A stretch of DNA of 64,000 nucleotides from Fragilaria radians (GCA_900642245.1 CAAAJI010000019.1:322834-386833); one strand, 5' to 3'. Shown: positions 1-12,795, numbered from the stretch's first letter. Notes: generated by a model from the letters alone, not told the origin. Program-made: numbers and translations.

Positions 1-62
1 AGCATTTCTGCTCGTTGATTCAAACAAAAAGAATTACCCATGACTTGTTAAACCTATATTAA

Positions 63-3000
63 TTATTCATCGTCGTCATCTATTACGCGCTGGCGCTTAG
101 TTGCTTGTTCCTCTTCCCCTTGAGTATGATTTAAATCTCGTTTCTTAGGATCAGAAGAAATCAATTCTTCATCACTTTCTTCGTCACTTGAATCACCAAA
201 CAAGTCTTTTTCCGTTGTTTCGATACGGTTTGGCTGCTTGGATTCAGATTCTTTGTTCGTATTTATCACTGTTGACCTTTTATCGCTCCTTTCTTCGTCA
301 GATGAATCTTCAAAAAGTGCAGCTGTATTGTCAACTAAAGCTTCTTCGTCGTCGTCAACTATGAAGTCATCTGGCGGAGGTGGCCCCTTTCTTCCGGTCT
401 TTACTTTCTTTTCTTTCTCTTGCTGCTTTTTCATTTCCGCTTCTTGCACCCATCCTGCTCGTAATTGCTCTACGGATGTCATTTTGGCGGCTGCCTTTCT
501 GTCTCGTTCTTCTTGCTCTCTTGCCTCTTTTTCCTGTTCCATTAATTTACGCAGCTCTTCTTCTTGCTTTTGTGCTTCAGCTGCACTTCGCTGGATTTCA
601 CGAATTTCGTCGGCCTCTTGTTCCTTTCTACGTTCCTCCTCAAGATGAACTTTGGCACTCTCAATGTTAGATTTACAGTGTGTGATGAAATCTTGTAACA
701 TGGACTTGGGAATGAGAACTTTCTTTCCATCTTCTTTCCATCGTAACATTTCCTCAACCTTTGGAAGGCTCTCCTCAAGACCTTTCAACGCTTCTTCAAC
801 CTCTTGGGCAGTTCGACGAATATTTCGTGTTAGCTTTTGCAAAACACAATTCGCGGCCTGCAACTTTGTCATGCATAGATTGTAGTTCAGAACAACTTCT
901 CGTCTCCTACTCTTTTGTAGAGCCATCTCTAAGTGTTCCATGCATGTTCGATAACGAGCATCTGCAGGGGCGGCTTGAGCATTATTGAAGGCTTCTGTTT
1001 GCCTTGCCCAATCAAAATAAGTAAAGGCAATGTACAGCAGAACTTCTGCCTCATCATCCTCTCTACTTTTTGTTGTAATAGGAGCAGTACCGTCTTGAGT
1101 ACGCTTCATGTAGCTTTGATACATCTGAAGTGCTTCTGGGTGTTTCTTTTGAGCCAAGTAAATGTGCCCAAGATTCAAGAGCGCGTCGGCTATAGTATCA
1201 CCACTAACTTCGCGGACTCTATTGAAAACTTCTTTCGCCTTGAAGAGCTCCCCCTTTTCAGCAAGAGCGGTTCCAATTCCATTCGCTGCATAAGCGTTTG
1301 CATTGTCTTTTGTTAAAATACTCTTGTATAAATCCACGGCTTTTTTAAGATGCTTTCCATATGACTTTGGATGGTCAAGGTTTGCGAAATAAATGTTACC
1401 CATGCTGAGCTTAGAATAAGCTTCCACACTTGCAACTCTCTTCATGAGGAGCTGGTCGAAAACATTTTGTGCCGGACCCCAGTCACAAAGGGAAAGATGA
1501 AGATTGCCTACAAGGGTTAATACCTCAGGATTACCCGGTGCTGCTGTGCAAGCAATCTTGAGCCACGCAGAGCACTCTTTAAGACATCCAGAATCACGAG
1601 CGATACAAGCAAGCCTGAGGTAACAATTAACATAAGACGGCACAAGCTTTACAATAGCTTTGTGAAGCTCAACAGCTGCCAGAGTTTGCCCAGCATTTTC
1701 GTGAGCGCGAGCAATATTGAATGCTATTGTAATTGCCTTCCTATTTTGCAGTCGTCCGTTATCACGCTTTACATCGACCTTCAGAAGGATAGATTTCTTT
1801 TCCTTCGCATCCTCGTGATTTTCAGGATTTTCATTCTCATCTGTCTTATCGTTGTCGTTCATACTGTCTTTTGCTGGGACCTCCTTGTTTGACTGCTCCG
1901 ATTTCGCTTCATCGGAAAATTCAAAGGGTTCCGCTAATTCAATAGAAGACTCATGCACTGCCACGACTTCAGATGTAAAAATATCTCCAATGCGAACAAT
2001 ATCTCCTATTGACACACCATCCAAGTTTTGCACTTCGATGTTTGTAGTGCTTTCGATAGGAGCTATGACTAACGTTGGCGTTTCGACAAAAGTCCAAAAC
2101 ATGGAATTACAAGGATGACGAACTACTGTCGAACTTATCTTGAAGTCAGATTTTGCATCCAATGCCTCAAGAGCTCGTGTATAATACCTAAGTGCTTGAT
2201 CATAGTCTTTTGTTTCATGACATAAAACACCCAGGTTTCCAAAGAGTTCATATGGAATTGTCTGCGAAGACGCCTCGAGTAGGTCTACAGCCTTTTGATA
2301 TCGTTCCAGAGACTTGCCATAAGTTGATGTGTCCTGTTGCAATGCCAGAGCTTCCAAGAGAATTAAATCTGGATTCAGGGGGTCCAAATCCATGGCTTTT
2401 CGAAGATTTAAAAGCCCTTCCTTGGTTTGTCCTGCACGGACTTGAAGAAGCCCTAAAAGTGCAAGTGCATCTGTGGCAGTTGGTGACTTAAGTACGACTT
2501 TTTTCAACTCAGCCATACTGTTCTTGTAATCTTCTTGTGTTAAAAGCACTTGTGCTAGTCCGAAACGCGCCGGGGTCAAATCTGGGTAGAGTTTGCATGC
2601 TTTTTCATACAGCTTTAGGGCATTTTCGTATTCTTGACGAACATGATGCACACGCCCAAGTTGAAATAGAGATTCGGCTTGCATTTCGGCAACAGTGGTG
2701 GAGTTATAAGCACCTTTGGCAAGGGCACTGACACGATCATAATCCTTCTTCCAAAGCTTTAACTGATCTGTTGATTACGTTAAGGGATTCATCATTAGAC
2801 ATTTGATGAATTTGTAGGTGAATGTGAAGATGATACAAGTTAGAAAAACTTACCGTTAGACTGCGTCGTCCAAATGTCCTTCATAACAAAGGAGTTATCA
2901 TCATGCGATTCATCTTGAATTGTAGTTTCAAAGTTCATACCAACACGAATGGATTCTCCAACATCCAATGGTATCGGCTGCGAGGTTTTGATTGTTGCAC

Positions 3001-3940
3001 TACCGTTTTGAGCGGAAACAGTTCCAGGTAGTGGCGTCCATTTGTAGAAATAATGATTGGCTAAGTGATTCTGTACCATAGCATTAGAGTGATCCAACAA
3101 ATGAGCCATGGACATCAACTTCATGGCTCGTTCCGTATCCCGAGCATAGTTGGGAAACGATACGTCCAAACTTGCAAGAGTAAGAATAGCCGTTGCTACC
3201 ATGGCAGAAACATTCTCGGGATCTAAATCCAATGCTCTTTTAAATGAAGCCTTAGCGCGATCAACTTGTCCAAGTTGATACGAAGCAAGTCCAAATCCAA
3301 CGCGGACTGCAGCGCCAGATTGCACGGGATGTAATTTCAAAGCTTGTCCATAATATTCTTGAGCTTGCTGATACTTTCCTTCCCCAAATACTACAGCTGC
3401 CATACCAATAAGTGCCGGTAGCACAGGTCCACATTGCTTTAACGTAGTATCAAAGAAGAATCTAGCTTGATCAAGTCGATTTGCTCTAAAGTTAAGAAAT
3501 CCTTGTCCCATCCAGTTCATGGGGAAGAAAGTGTCTTCTTTACTTGCCGAGGTAAATCTCTGATCGGCTTGCCGTCGAGCCTCTTCGCCTCCACCAGGTA
3601 CAGCAAGGTGTGCAATACCTGCGGATGCCAATAGACGAACAAGGGTAGATTTTTCATCCTTCTGAAGTTGTTGCGAGGATGACTGACCACAAGCAGCTTG
3701 CAGTATGGCAGAGGATTCACCGGGCAATCCTTGTTGCATGTAAAGTAAACCTACATCGGCCCATTTTGAAAATGGTGCTTGTTCTTCTTTTAGGATTTGT
3801 AATAACGTGGAAGAAGGAATTTCTTTCAATTCTTCTGGAAATATTTCAATGAATAGGCCATTGGATGACTGGATGGGAATGATTAATGAATCTTCAGCCT
3901 CTAATTCCTTGCTATCTCTCTCAATGACTGAGGCTGACAT
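63..3940 (-). CDS. CTR9: CTR9-like subunit of the PAF1 transcription elongation complex
   Basis: TPR scaffold protein of the nuclear PAF1 complex, which travels with RNA polymerase II and supports histone modification. Two exons: 2854-3940 and 63-2767, with an 86-bp GT-AG intron (2768-2853) in phase 1. Together they give 1263 aa, close to the family length. Seen: many TPR-like helical pairs through about residue 1000, then a Lys/Glu-rich coiled coil (motifs such as RRKEQEADEIREIQR), a GPPPPDDFIVDDDEE stretch and a Ser/Asp/Glu-rich acidic tail with SSDEE repeats. This is the classic CTR9 end. The start ATG at 3940 opens MSASVIERDSKELEAEDSLI. Odd: two beta-rich, Gly/Val-rich inserts interrupt the TPR array at about residues 305-360 and 573-693, and they resemble each other. 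The gene diverges from the PCH2-like gene with 214 bp between start codons. Family call is confident. Confidence 0.93.
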
Positions 3941-4154
3941 ATTTTGCTGTTCACGTCCGAGTTAGCGACAAGATATGACATAAAAAATACTGCTAGTTGT
4001 AATACTAGTTATCAAGTCTGAGTGTTCTACTTTACTTCACTAACAACAATATTTTTCGTGTCTGTTCCTTTCAGTACGAGCAGATTAATTGATTTTCTTT
4101 CCGTGTATATACTCCTTATTACATTCCACCCCTCACTTTTCTTGTCACGATAGA
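3941..4154. promoter_or_regulatory. Short divergent intergenic region between CTR9 and PCH2-like genes
   Basis: Only 214 bp separate the two start codons, so any promoter elements must be shared or interleaved. I see no clear TATA box or named motif. A bidirectional promoter is inferred from the arrangement alone. Confidence 0.4.
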
Positions 4155-5426
4155 ATGCAATTTGATCATTGCAAGGGAGCGAATTCAGAAAGAATGATGC
4201 CAAAGGAAATAATTCATGTTGAAATTGCAGTTCCCGAGAGTTGTCCCATGATACTAAGCGAAATTCAATCTGATTGGGAAGGTATCCTTTCAAACGGAGA
4301 AACAGCTACATGGAAGGAAATCCATAATCCTCAAAACTGGACAAATGTTCCATCGACCTTGAAAGATTCTACCAAAAAAATATCCATCACCACAGATCAG
4401 GGATTAGTTCAAGACTCTGAAATGGTTGATTTGCTAGACGTGAGGCCAAAATTTTACTGCTTCGTACTTCATGAAGAGGAACCATGCCTAGAAGTATTAG
4501 ATCCAACGCATGATGGTGACGATTTAGTACCGGCGTGTGAAAATCGCATGCTCCCACACATTGATTTAGACGGTTTGTGGGAATCTCTAATTTTCACTTC
4601 CAGGATCAAAAAGTCGCTACTTTATTACGCACATTCGGCTTTACTCTTTAGTGATTTGGGAGTGTCGAATCATGTCATCAATCGCAACCGACTCATTCTG
4701 TTGTACGGTCCTCCTGGAACAGGAAAGACAAGTCTCTGTCGTGCTCTAGCTCAGAAACTTGCCATACGATTATCTCACAGATTTCAGGCGGCACATTTGT
4801 TGGAGGTTCAATCACATTCACTTTTCAGCAAGTGGTTCTCTACAAGCGGAAAGTTGATCCATCGTTTATTCGAGTTAGTCAAGGATATGGTACAAGACAA
4901 TCCACATGTCTTAATATGTGTCTTACTGGATGAGGTGGAATCACTTGCTGCAAGTCGGAGTCAACTAGGTGGTGATCCCACGGATTCTATGCGTGCAGTC
5001 AATGCACTCCTCACTGGTTTGGATCGACTCCAGGTATTTCCAAATCTTCTAATCCTCGCTACGACGAATATGGCTGCCAAAGTTGACGATGCGTTTTGTG
5101 ATCGTGCGGACCTTATCCTCGAGATTGGTCGTCCAATTCCCAATGCTCGACTGCAAATCCTTCTCTCTTGTATTGATGAGCTTCAGCGCGTGGGGTTGCT
5201 ACACTGCTCCGAACGAGTCAAAGATGACAGGCAGCTACTAAAACTTCTTGATAATCTTGTGATCGTCACAGAGGGATGGAGTGGCCGAGGCCTGCGACGA
5301 CTCCCATTGAGAGCACATGCACGCCATATGGCTAGCTTTGGTCCGTCGAATAGAGTGCTTTCTGTGAAAGAGTTCATAAATACTATGCTACTCTCTGCAC
5401 AGAAAGAATATATGGGCGCTCTGTAA
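4155..5426 (+). CDS. PCH2: PCH2/TRIP13-type AAA+ ATPase
   Basis: Hexameric AAA+ remodeller that opens and closes HORMA-domain proteins (Hop1 and Mad2 families) in meiosis and the spindle checkpoint. Seen: Walker A GPPGTGKT with Lys191, Walker B LLDEVE with Glu260, sensor-1 region LLILATTNM, and the DAFCDRADLILEIGRP stretch characteristic of Pch2/TRIP13. The C-terminal lid follows. An N-terminal part of about 150 residues precedes the ATPase core, as in the family. The ATG at 4155 (MQFDHCKG) is chosen as the first in-frame ATG after the shared intergenic region; a second candidate, MMPKE, lies 13 residues on. Length is 423 aa, about that of TRIP13. No intron is needed. The gene ends 85 bp before the end of the convergent RRM gene. 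Confidence 0.9.
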   Translation: MQFDHCKGANSERMMPKEIIHVEIAVPESCPMILSEIQSDWEGILSNGETATWKEIHNPQNWTNVPSTLKDSTKKISITTDQGLVQDSEMVDLLDVRPKFYCFVLHEEEPCLEVLDPTHDGDDLVPACENRMLPHIDLDGLWESLIFTSRIKKSLLYYAHSALLFSDLGVSNHVINRNRLILLYGPPGTGKTSLCRALAQKLAIRLSHRFQAAHLLEVQSHSLFSKWFSTSGKLIHRLFELVKDMVQDNPHVLICVLLDEVESLAASRSQLGGDPTDSMRAVNALLTGLDRLQVFPNLLILATTNMAAKVDDAFCDRADLILEIGRPIPNARLQILLSCIDELQRVGLLHCSERVKDDRQLLKLLDNLVIVTEGWSGRGLRRLPLRAHARHMASFGPSNRVLSVKEFINTMLLSAQKEYMGAL

Positions 5427-5511
5427 TGTGTACCTTTACAGAACTTTGTGCGAAGAAAAAGAATAGATTATTGGTACATTATAGAGCTCTTTATTATTCT
5501 ATGTCGTAATC

Positions 5512-6501
5512 TTAATGTTTCGCTCGTTTCTTGGCTGGTCCATCTTGTATCATATCAAATGAGAATCCAGAACGATCAGGTTCGATTCCTCGATCCCAAT
5601 CTGGAATGTCCCAACCTGCGGCTCCGAAAGCTTTTGTACCATAGCCAGCTCGCCATCCGTTTCTACCATAACTTGCAGCTAATCCCGCGAATTCTCCGCT
5701 GGACGACCCCGAAATACCAGCGCGAAGCCCCATGGCAATTGGCTTGTTATTTCGCGGTGCCTGTTCTCCCTTGGGTGTCGCTAATTTAACCTCTGCCAAT
5801 CGTCCATGAACATTCACAGGTTGGGCAGCTAAGGCTTTATGTGCACCACCCGTTCCATTTTCATATGTTACAAATCCAAATCCACGAGATCGCTGCTGTG
5901 CTTGGTCCATCATAATGATAGAGTCTGCAACAGCACCAAATTGTGAAAAGATTCGTTTCAATTCCTCCTTATCCACATGAGGAGGTAATCCCCCAATAAA
6001 AATTTTATTCTGCAACATTTCTGGTGATGGTTCCGCCGTATGCGCCGACACATTGTGAGTAACTGGAGGAGGGGGTAGAGAGGCAGTATGCTTCGGAGTC
6101 ACATGAGGGACAGTATCCGGACGCCGACTTTCGTGGATGGACGGTGGAGCGATACCCCGTGCTTGAGCACGTTTGACATCCACGACCTTGTGATTAATCT
6201 CATGACGAACCTCCTGCATGACCAAATCAACCGTCTCCTCCTTACTAAATACGACAAAAGCGAATCCACGCGGATCTCCCGTAACGCGATCTTTCATAAC
6301 CTCCACGCTAACTACTGGACCATATTGTTCAAAGTGATATCGGAGAGAGTCTTCGGTAGTCTGCCATGACAAACCTCCCACAAAGATTTTATCAGCATCA
6401 AGATTCACTGCGCCACCAAATGAGGATGATGATGTAGTACCAGGAGCATTGTTGAATGTAGAATTCGATGCATTATTAGCAGACCCATAATAATCTGACA
6501 T
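5512..6501 (-). CDS. Two-RRM RNA-binding protein (hnRNP/Musashi/DAZAP-like)
   Basis: Probable nuclear or cytoplasmic mRNA-binding protein. RRM1 spans about residues 38-115, with RNP2 IFVGGL and RNP1 RGFAFVVF. RRM2 spans about 165-245, with RNP2 IFIGGL and RNP1 RGFGFVTY. This spacing and sequence resemble hnRNP A/B, Musashi and DAZAP1 proteins. The N-terminus is Asn/Ser-rich and low complexity. The linker is Pro/His-rich. The C-terminal part is Gly/Ala/Arg/Trp-rich and ends in a basic KKRAKH that may act as a nuclear signal. The ATG at 6501 (MSDYYGSANN) is the first in frame, giving 329 aa. The exact target RNA and ortholog cannot be told from sequence. Tail-to-tail with the PCH2-like gene. 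Confidence 0.88.
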   Translation of the reverse strand: MSDYYGSANNASNSTFNNAPGTTSSSSFGGAVNLDADKIFVGGLSWQTTEDSLRYHFEQYGPVVSVEVMKDRVTGDPRGFAFVVFSKEETVDLVMQEVRHEINHKVVDVKRAQARGIAPPSIHESRRPDTVPHVTPKHTASLPPPPVTHNVSAHTAEPSPEMLQNKIFIGGLPPHVDKEELKRIFSQFGAVADSIIMMDQAQQRSRGFGFVTYENGTGGAHKALAAQPVNVHGRLAEVKLATPKGEQAPRNNKPIAMGLRAGISGSSSGEFAGLAASYGRNGWRAGYGTKAFGAAGWDIPDWDRGIEPDRSGFSFDMIQDGPAKKRAKH

Positions 6502-7433
6502 GATCGGCCCTAAAAAGTTGGGAATCAAATTTATAACATAACCATTTCCCGGTTTTACACGGCAATGAAAATATCCCAAAATTATTGCCTGATTTCAAAA
6601 TAATACTAAACTAGAGTAAAACTTAACGACCAACATCTGATAAACGCGAGAACCTCGAATGCGACGCTTGACAGGAAAATGTTCGATGAAGCAAAAGGCA
6701 AAATATTTGATTCACGTAAACTAAGGATTACTTGAGAACGTATCATTCATGGAAAGCCATCTTAACTTTGCACTAAGCCTTTCTCTCTTGTCACGTGAAA
6801 CATTATAGTGCACAAAATAAAATTACATTCCACAAAAGTGAAGATAAATTCAAAATATTGAAGATGTCCGTTCCATCCAGGTCAATCGAGTCATATAGGA
6901 ACGAAATTCTTTTCCACAGTATCCAATCGGGGGCACGATTCAGTTGTTTACTCTATCGAAAATATATGCAGGATATGGCATTCATAGAGCAGCACTACTA
7001 GTAATTCTTTAGCTATTCTTTGAAAAGCTACATACTCCTTAACCTCATGACTCAACTAATAACTGAAGTATATCCGACTCTCTAATGCCTTAATCTTGAA
7101 TCAACTTTACTCTTCACTCACTTCCTATATATTTAACCATCATAAGTTGTTTTCATTTCTTAGTACATTTTTCATGTTGTCTGAATGGAGATCTTATATT
7201 TTGTTGGATAACGGGTGATGATTTTTTGCATACCTTATTGCTTGTACTTTTCTACGCAAAGTTGATCCTTCTCGAGCAAAAAATTGGAAAAATATCGCCA
7301 AGTCTCGTTCGAGGTATGATAGAACGTTATAAACGTTAAGAGTTCGAGACATCGACAATTTTTTGTTCTACACTTATTCAATATTTGGCTCGGCTGAGAC
7401 CTCCTTTGCTGTGAAGTCTTGAAGAAGGAGAGC
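6502..7433. other. Intergenic region, no gene recognised
   Basis: A 932-bp spacer between the divergent RRM and OSCA-like genes. It is A+T-rich, and open frames on either strand are short with no recognisable domain. Promoters of both genes must lie here. No specific motif is claimed. Confidence 0.5.
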
Positions 7434-10400
7434 ATGACATCAACAAGCCAAAACAATCTAAGAGAAAACTATGACGAAGAAGGAGACCTAAATTATGACT
7501 TTGGAACAAATCGTCATTTAGTGCAAGGCTCCAGTGTAGCTCGATACATGGATGGTGATAAAATCGAAGCCATGATTGCACACTACACCAGTAGTGATAA
7601 ATCATCTGATAAAACCTTTACAAGGCAATTTGTTGAAGAGTACTTGCAGAAAGTAAGTTTCAAATGAATCACGAAATTCTTGAAGGAAAGTACATTATCT
7701 CATGAATAACATTTAGCGACGATGGTACTTTCCTGGCCACAACAATCCAAAGGGTCCCAGTTTGAGTAAGGCCTACGCTTACTATGAGCATTTTACTTTG
7801 GCAAGGCATATTCACCAGACAAATGCAGAGCACAAGCTTGAGCGCGCAGAACCAGGAACGCAAGAAGAAACATCGCTTTATTCTCCGCTTTGGACCCCGG
7901 AGTCTCAACTAATGGAATTTGGGATTGGTGTTGCATCTTACTTCAGCACATTACGGGTTTTAGGTGTCATTCTTATCATCGCTGGTCTCATTCATATGCC
8001 AAATATCCTATTCTATAGCGGAAATTCGTACAGTAAGGGACAATCGAACCCCCGTTCTGCAACCCTCAAGGGTACTGCATTATGCAACGAAGGAGAATGG
8101 GTTGTTTGCACTACATGTAAATGGACGGATTACGATAATCTAGAGGAACGCGATCGCTTTGCTAACTCGACGGATCCTATTTCGGGTGTAACCACAACGT
8201 TAGTTCTTAGAAATGCCTGTGAGAGACCTGGTATCAGGGAAGGTATGATAAATTTTTCTGGATTTATCTTTCTTTTGGTAAGCTTTTTCCTCTTTTCGGT
8301 CTACCAAAGAAAAAGAGAACAACTTTTTGATGAATCAAAGCAGACTGCAACTGATTACTCCGTTGTCGTCAATAACCCGCCACCTGACGCCTATGATTGC
8401 GATGAATGGAGAGATTTCTTCTCTCAATTCGCAGATAAGCAAGTTATCGCAGTTACAGTCGCTCTCGATAATTATGAGCTCTTGGACCGTATGATGCATC
8501 GGCGTGTACTCCGCAGCAGATTAAAAGAAATTCTTCCAAAACATTTTGATCTAGACGACGAAGATCAAGTTCGAGTCGAAGTAGCACGCATATTGAAAGA
8601 GCAAGAAATGGAACGTAAAGGTCCTCTGGATCTAATCTTTGGATGCATGGTGCTTCCGATATTGCGATTAATGGATATTTCGCTCTCTCCCGATGTTCTT
8701 GTGGATAAAATATTTCAACTGACCGATGAAATCAAAGAATTAATGAAGAAGAAGTACAACGTTACCAAAGTTTTTGTGACCTTTGAAACAGAGGTAGGCC
8801 AACGTAATTGCTTGGAAGCTTTATCCACAAGTAAAATGGCAGTCAGAATGAACGACGTAGACAAGGTTCTACCCAATATCGTATTTCGTGGAAGAATACT
8901 TCATGTCACAGAGCCCGTAGAGCCCAATACAGTGAGATGGATGGATTTGCACGTAAAAACAGGCAGAAAATACATTCAACGAGTAATCACGTTTCTCCTC
9001 ACATCCTGTATGGTAGGTTTGGCAGGTTGGCTGGTTTATCAATGCCGATTGACCTTGGGAGCAGAGTACGCAGGTCCATTGACGATTGTTTTCAATAGTC
9101 TTATTCCACTTGTGGTAAAATTGTTACTTCTCTTTGAAAGCCATAGTAATGAAGGAAGCCGACAAGAATCTTTGTTCTTAAAAATTACTCTCTTTCGTTG
9201 GGTGAATACTGTTGTTCTAGCCAAGGCTATCACTCCGTTTACATCCACAATAAGTGGTGGGCCCAGAGATGTCCTTACAACAGTGAATAGTATTCTTTGG
9301 GCAGAACTGATTCTTTCTCCCCTCCTGAAGCTCTTGGATATTTTTGGTAACATTAATAAGCATATTATAGCCCCTCGAATGCGAACCCAGGAATCTATGA
9401 ATCGATACTTCCAAGGCACTCCATATAACCTTGGAGAGCGATACACGGTAAGCGGTATTCTTCTTTATGACTTTACTGTATTCGAAACCAACTAATCGTG
9501 ATATAGGATTTGACAAAAGTTCTTTTTCTCTGCTTCTTCTATTCAGCATTATTTCCTGCAGCTTTCTTTTTCGGTGGAGTCATTCTATTTTTTCAGTATT
9601 ACTCTGATAAATATTGCCTTATGGTATGTGTTTCCCTTGTTTACTTTATTTTTCATTATTCCATACTCATCCTAAATGGTAAAGCGCATCTGGCAATCAG
9701 CTCCATTCCTTGGATCGAAATTGGCTGTCTTTAGCCGGAGATTTTTCTTCTCAGGTGCCTTGCTTACTTATATTGTGGTTGCAGGATACGATTGGGCACA
9801 ATTCCCCTACGATAATCTCTGCGATCCTGTTGAGGCAGCTTCAGGCTATAACAAGACATATAGCTATGTCGCTTACCTTGATAAACAAAAGAATCCTGAC
9901 GGTTTTTCCACGCTTACTGTAGTTCAACCCACTAACGTCATTGAATGTAAACAAGATTGGCTTTCTACCGATGCTTTCCCATTCCCATCCACAGCGTCTC
10001 GACTCCAAAGTATTTCGAGGCAATGGATGACAAACGAGCAGGTAAGTCATCTTTAAGGTTGAAATGTTGATATTTTGACCTATTTAACCTACGCTTGAAA
10101 GGAATCTGTGTCAAATATATTTGGATGGTCCAGTCTTGTTCTTGTGATACTCTTTTTTGTAACATTTCTCGCAAGACCTATTTTCCTATTTTTTGCTGGA
10201 TTTGTGACTAAGACGTACACGTCCAATGGCGTTGACGCCAAAATTGATTTCAAAAACGTGGTTGAAATATCAGTCTACGTACCACAGTTCAAGGTTGACG
10301 CCTTCAACTTTCCCATTCTTGCCTGTGATATTGATGGCATAAACACAAACTGGATAGGATGGAGTGATCCTACTGATCCATCTTATGATAAACACAATCT

Positions 10401-10539
10401 AATTTTTGATGTTCCTCATGAAAACATGAAGAGGCAAAGTGTACATCATGACACTGTGAACATGGAGTCGACAAGGGGAGAAGTGAAAATTGTGAACAAA
10501 TCGGAACCCTTGATTTTCAGCTTAGTCAAAACTTGGTAG
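7434..10539 (+). CDS. OSCA/CSC1/TMEM63-like multi-pass cation channel
   Basis: Likely osmo- or mechanosensitive cation channel of the OSCA/TMEM63 family (RSN1_7TM type) in a cell membrane. I join five exons with GT-AG borders, all in phase 0: 7434-7652, 7717-9447, 9507-9623, 9685-10041 and 10102-10539, giving 953 aa. Seen: an N-terminal membrane segment around residues 141-174; an external loop with three cysteines (about 196, 204, 207); a second segment at about 251-270; a cytosolic region with the family-type VFVTFET motif and the HVTEPVEPNTVRW stretch; then the hydrophobic pore region. Exon 3 reads DLTKVLFLCFFYS...YYSDKYCLM, a hallmark of the family's DLxKxLFxxxFYxPLxP segment. A further 5' exon cannot be excluded, because the start ATG at 7434 is simply the first in frame. 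Confidence 0.82.
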
Positions 10540-12795
10540 ATTAGTCACGAAAAGTGATTGCATGGATGATAAATGTTAGCTGTGAGAAACTGAGATCTAA
10601 TGTTAGTAAAAAACGATGCATTTTAGGATATTGTTTCTACTTGATTCCTCTGGTAAAAAATGGAAGTATATTCATTCACCTCATAATTCACCAAAAATTC
10701 ATTTGAGACCTTCCAAAACACATCGCACTTGATTCCTACAACATGGATTTCAAAAAGTTTCAGAGACAAAAACTGTCTGGGTGCAAAATTCTTGGCCATC
10801 AGTTCTCATCTTTGACATTGGGATTTCTTTATTGGTGAGTTCAATTGTATGTGTGACAGTTATGATATCAATTCCAAACTGTTAAGTCAAAACCCACAAG
10901 TAAATTCAATTAGGAATCAACCTCAACCTTTATGATAAAAACTTTGCTTGGGAGTGGTCAAAAGTTCACTTCACTTGAAAAAAGAAGGAAGTAAAAGCTG
11001 AACAAATGTTGAACTAAAAGCTTGAAAAAATTCCAGGTTTTCAAACTTCTAAAATCACTAACAGTAATAAGTAGCCATAACAAACAATTTAATTTGGGGT
11101 GGTCATATCCAACACCCTTCTATCTCAAATCATTCATCCCATCGGTAATGGTTTCTCCTTAACAAATCTTTGTGTGCTTGATGTACATCAACTGCTTTAA
11201 CTTTTCGCAAATATGTTGGTGTCAATTTTCCTGCAATCAAACAAACTCAAATAAATGAATCCACCTTATACAATTTGTAGAAAAAAATGATATTTAGTGT
11301 CGCCAAAACTGGTGCTTTATTTTCACCACCATTTTCACAATAAATTGGAATTTACAAATTAGTGAGCAATCCGAAAATCTTCGCTTTAAATCACTCTTTG
11401 ACTTCAAAAAGGCCCAATTAAAAGTATTTCATCCGAAATATCCCAGTCGAAAATATGTTCATGTTTTTCATTCTTGCTGTAGCTAGTGCACAGTCCTTGC
11501 AAATACCAAACATTCCTCACAATTTCAAACCATAGATTTTTCTATGTGTTTCAATTGATCTAGTGCGCAACGCTCAAAAAATTGATGAATATCATTAATG
11601 TTAAAGCAGTGCTTTGTACCTGGGCTTTCAATTACGTTAAGCATTAGTAGCAAAAGAATAATAGACATCTTAGTTCATATCACAAAAAATCATTTGTTGT
11701 ACGGAAAACTCTATCAGATTGCACGGGCATTGGACGCTTTATACTGCAAACTGAGATTCCATTGTTGCTAAAATCGAATTCACTTTTTGAGAACCCTATT
11801 GATGTTAAAGAGGTTAACCAAAGATCAGGTATACACTTAACATGATTTAACGTAACTGTTAAGTTAGAACCGACAACTTGTTGCGTTCTGAGCTTTAAAA
11901 TTGTCGTTTAGTTGCAGTCACAGAAATCTTGTTTCCAACAGCAAGCTCTTGATGGAAGTCGTTAAAATTATACAGCCCTTCCGCAAAATGACAGAAGTGT
12001 CAACATGCCATATAATCTTTGTTAAAAAGAGAACAAATTCAGCCATTCAAGAAAGAGCATGAAAAATGGTCAAGAAAATGTTTGGATACAAGTATTCAAA
12101 AGTATCTGAACGACAATGCGAAGACTCAAAGAAAGGCACACCATAGTGAATAAGCTGGGAGAGGGATTCCTCCTAGTATTTCTTGTGATATTTATCATGT
12201 ACATGTCAAAAGTGGCTTAAAAGCTGTGACTTTAATCTTCTATTACTGTTCTCATTGCCAACTCATAGTTGGAGCTACGGTGTAACAATGTAAAAGGCAA
12301 TAGGAATCATTCTAGCCATTAATTTAACTTATCACTCTTGCTTTTTACAGCATTATACATGCCTTCCAATTAATTATACTAGAAATATTATGTTTCACTA
12401 AAGTTGCCCAACTATAACTTTTATTCCAAATTCGGAATTAGACTGAAATAGCCAGGCCAGTATTGGTATAAGTTCATGCATTCTTTCTTTTTTTCTTAAC
12501 ATAAAACGTCAATGCCTCTGGTGTACAAACGTCTTCCATAGATTATTGCAGTTGATTAAACTTAAAGCTGCTTATGGACTTCAGTGATTCCGTGGGATAA
12601 AGTGGCATTATCTTTGCTCCATTCATGTGATGTTTCAATTGCCCCTTTTAGACAACAATATGAAGAATGAAATTTTGTCCATCAACAGAGTATTTTCCTG
12701 AATTTGAGTCGAAGTGTTCAATTTTTTCTATACATAAGTTTTGGTTGGTTCTGCAAATTACAGAATAGTTACTTCACTAAATTTTCATTCTCAAG
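10540..12795. other. 2.3-kb intergenic region without recognisable genes
   Basis: A+T-rich, with stops in all frames at short intervals. I found no protein family motif, tRNA-like structure or obvious repeat. It may include the 3' UTR of the channel gene and the promoter or a 5' exon of the methyltransferase. Confidence 0.5.

Noticed and set aside
238..2731. Several plus-strand open frames opposite CTR9
   Set aside because: Ser/Phe-rich antisense shadows of the CTR9 coding strand, without domains.
5183..5377. Possible intron or antisense gene in the PCH2-like gene
   Set aside because: The sense frame is continuous and matches the AAA+ family throughout.
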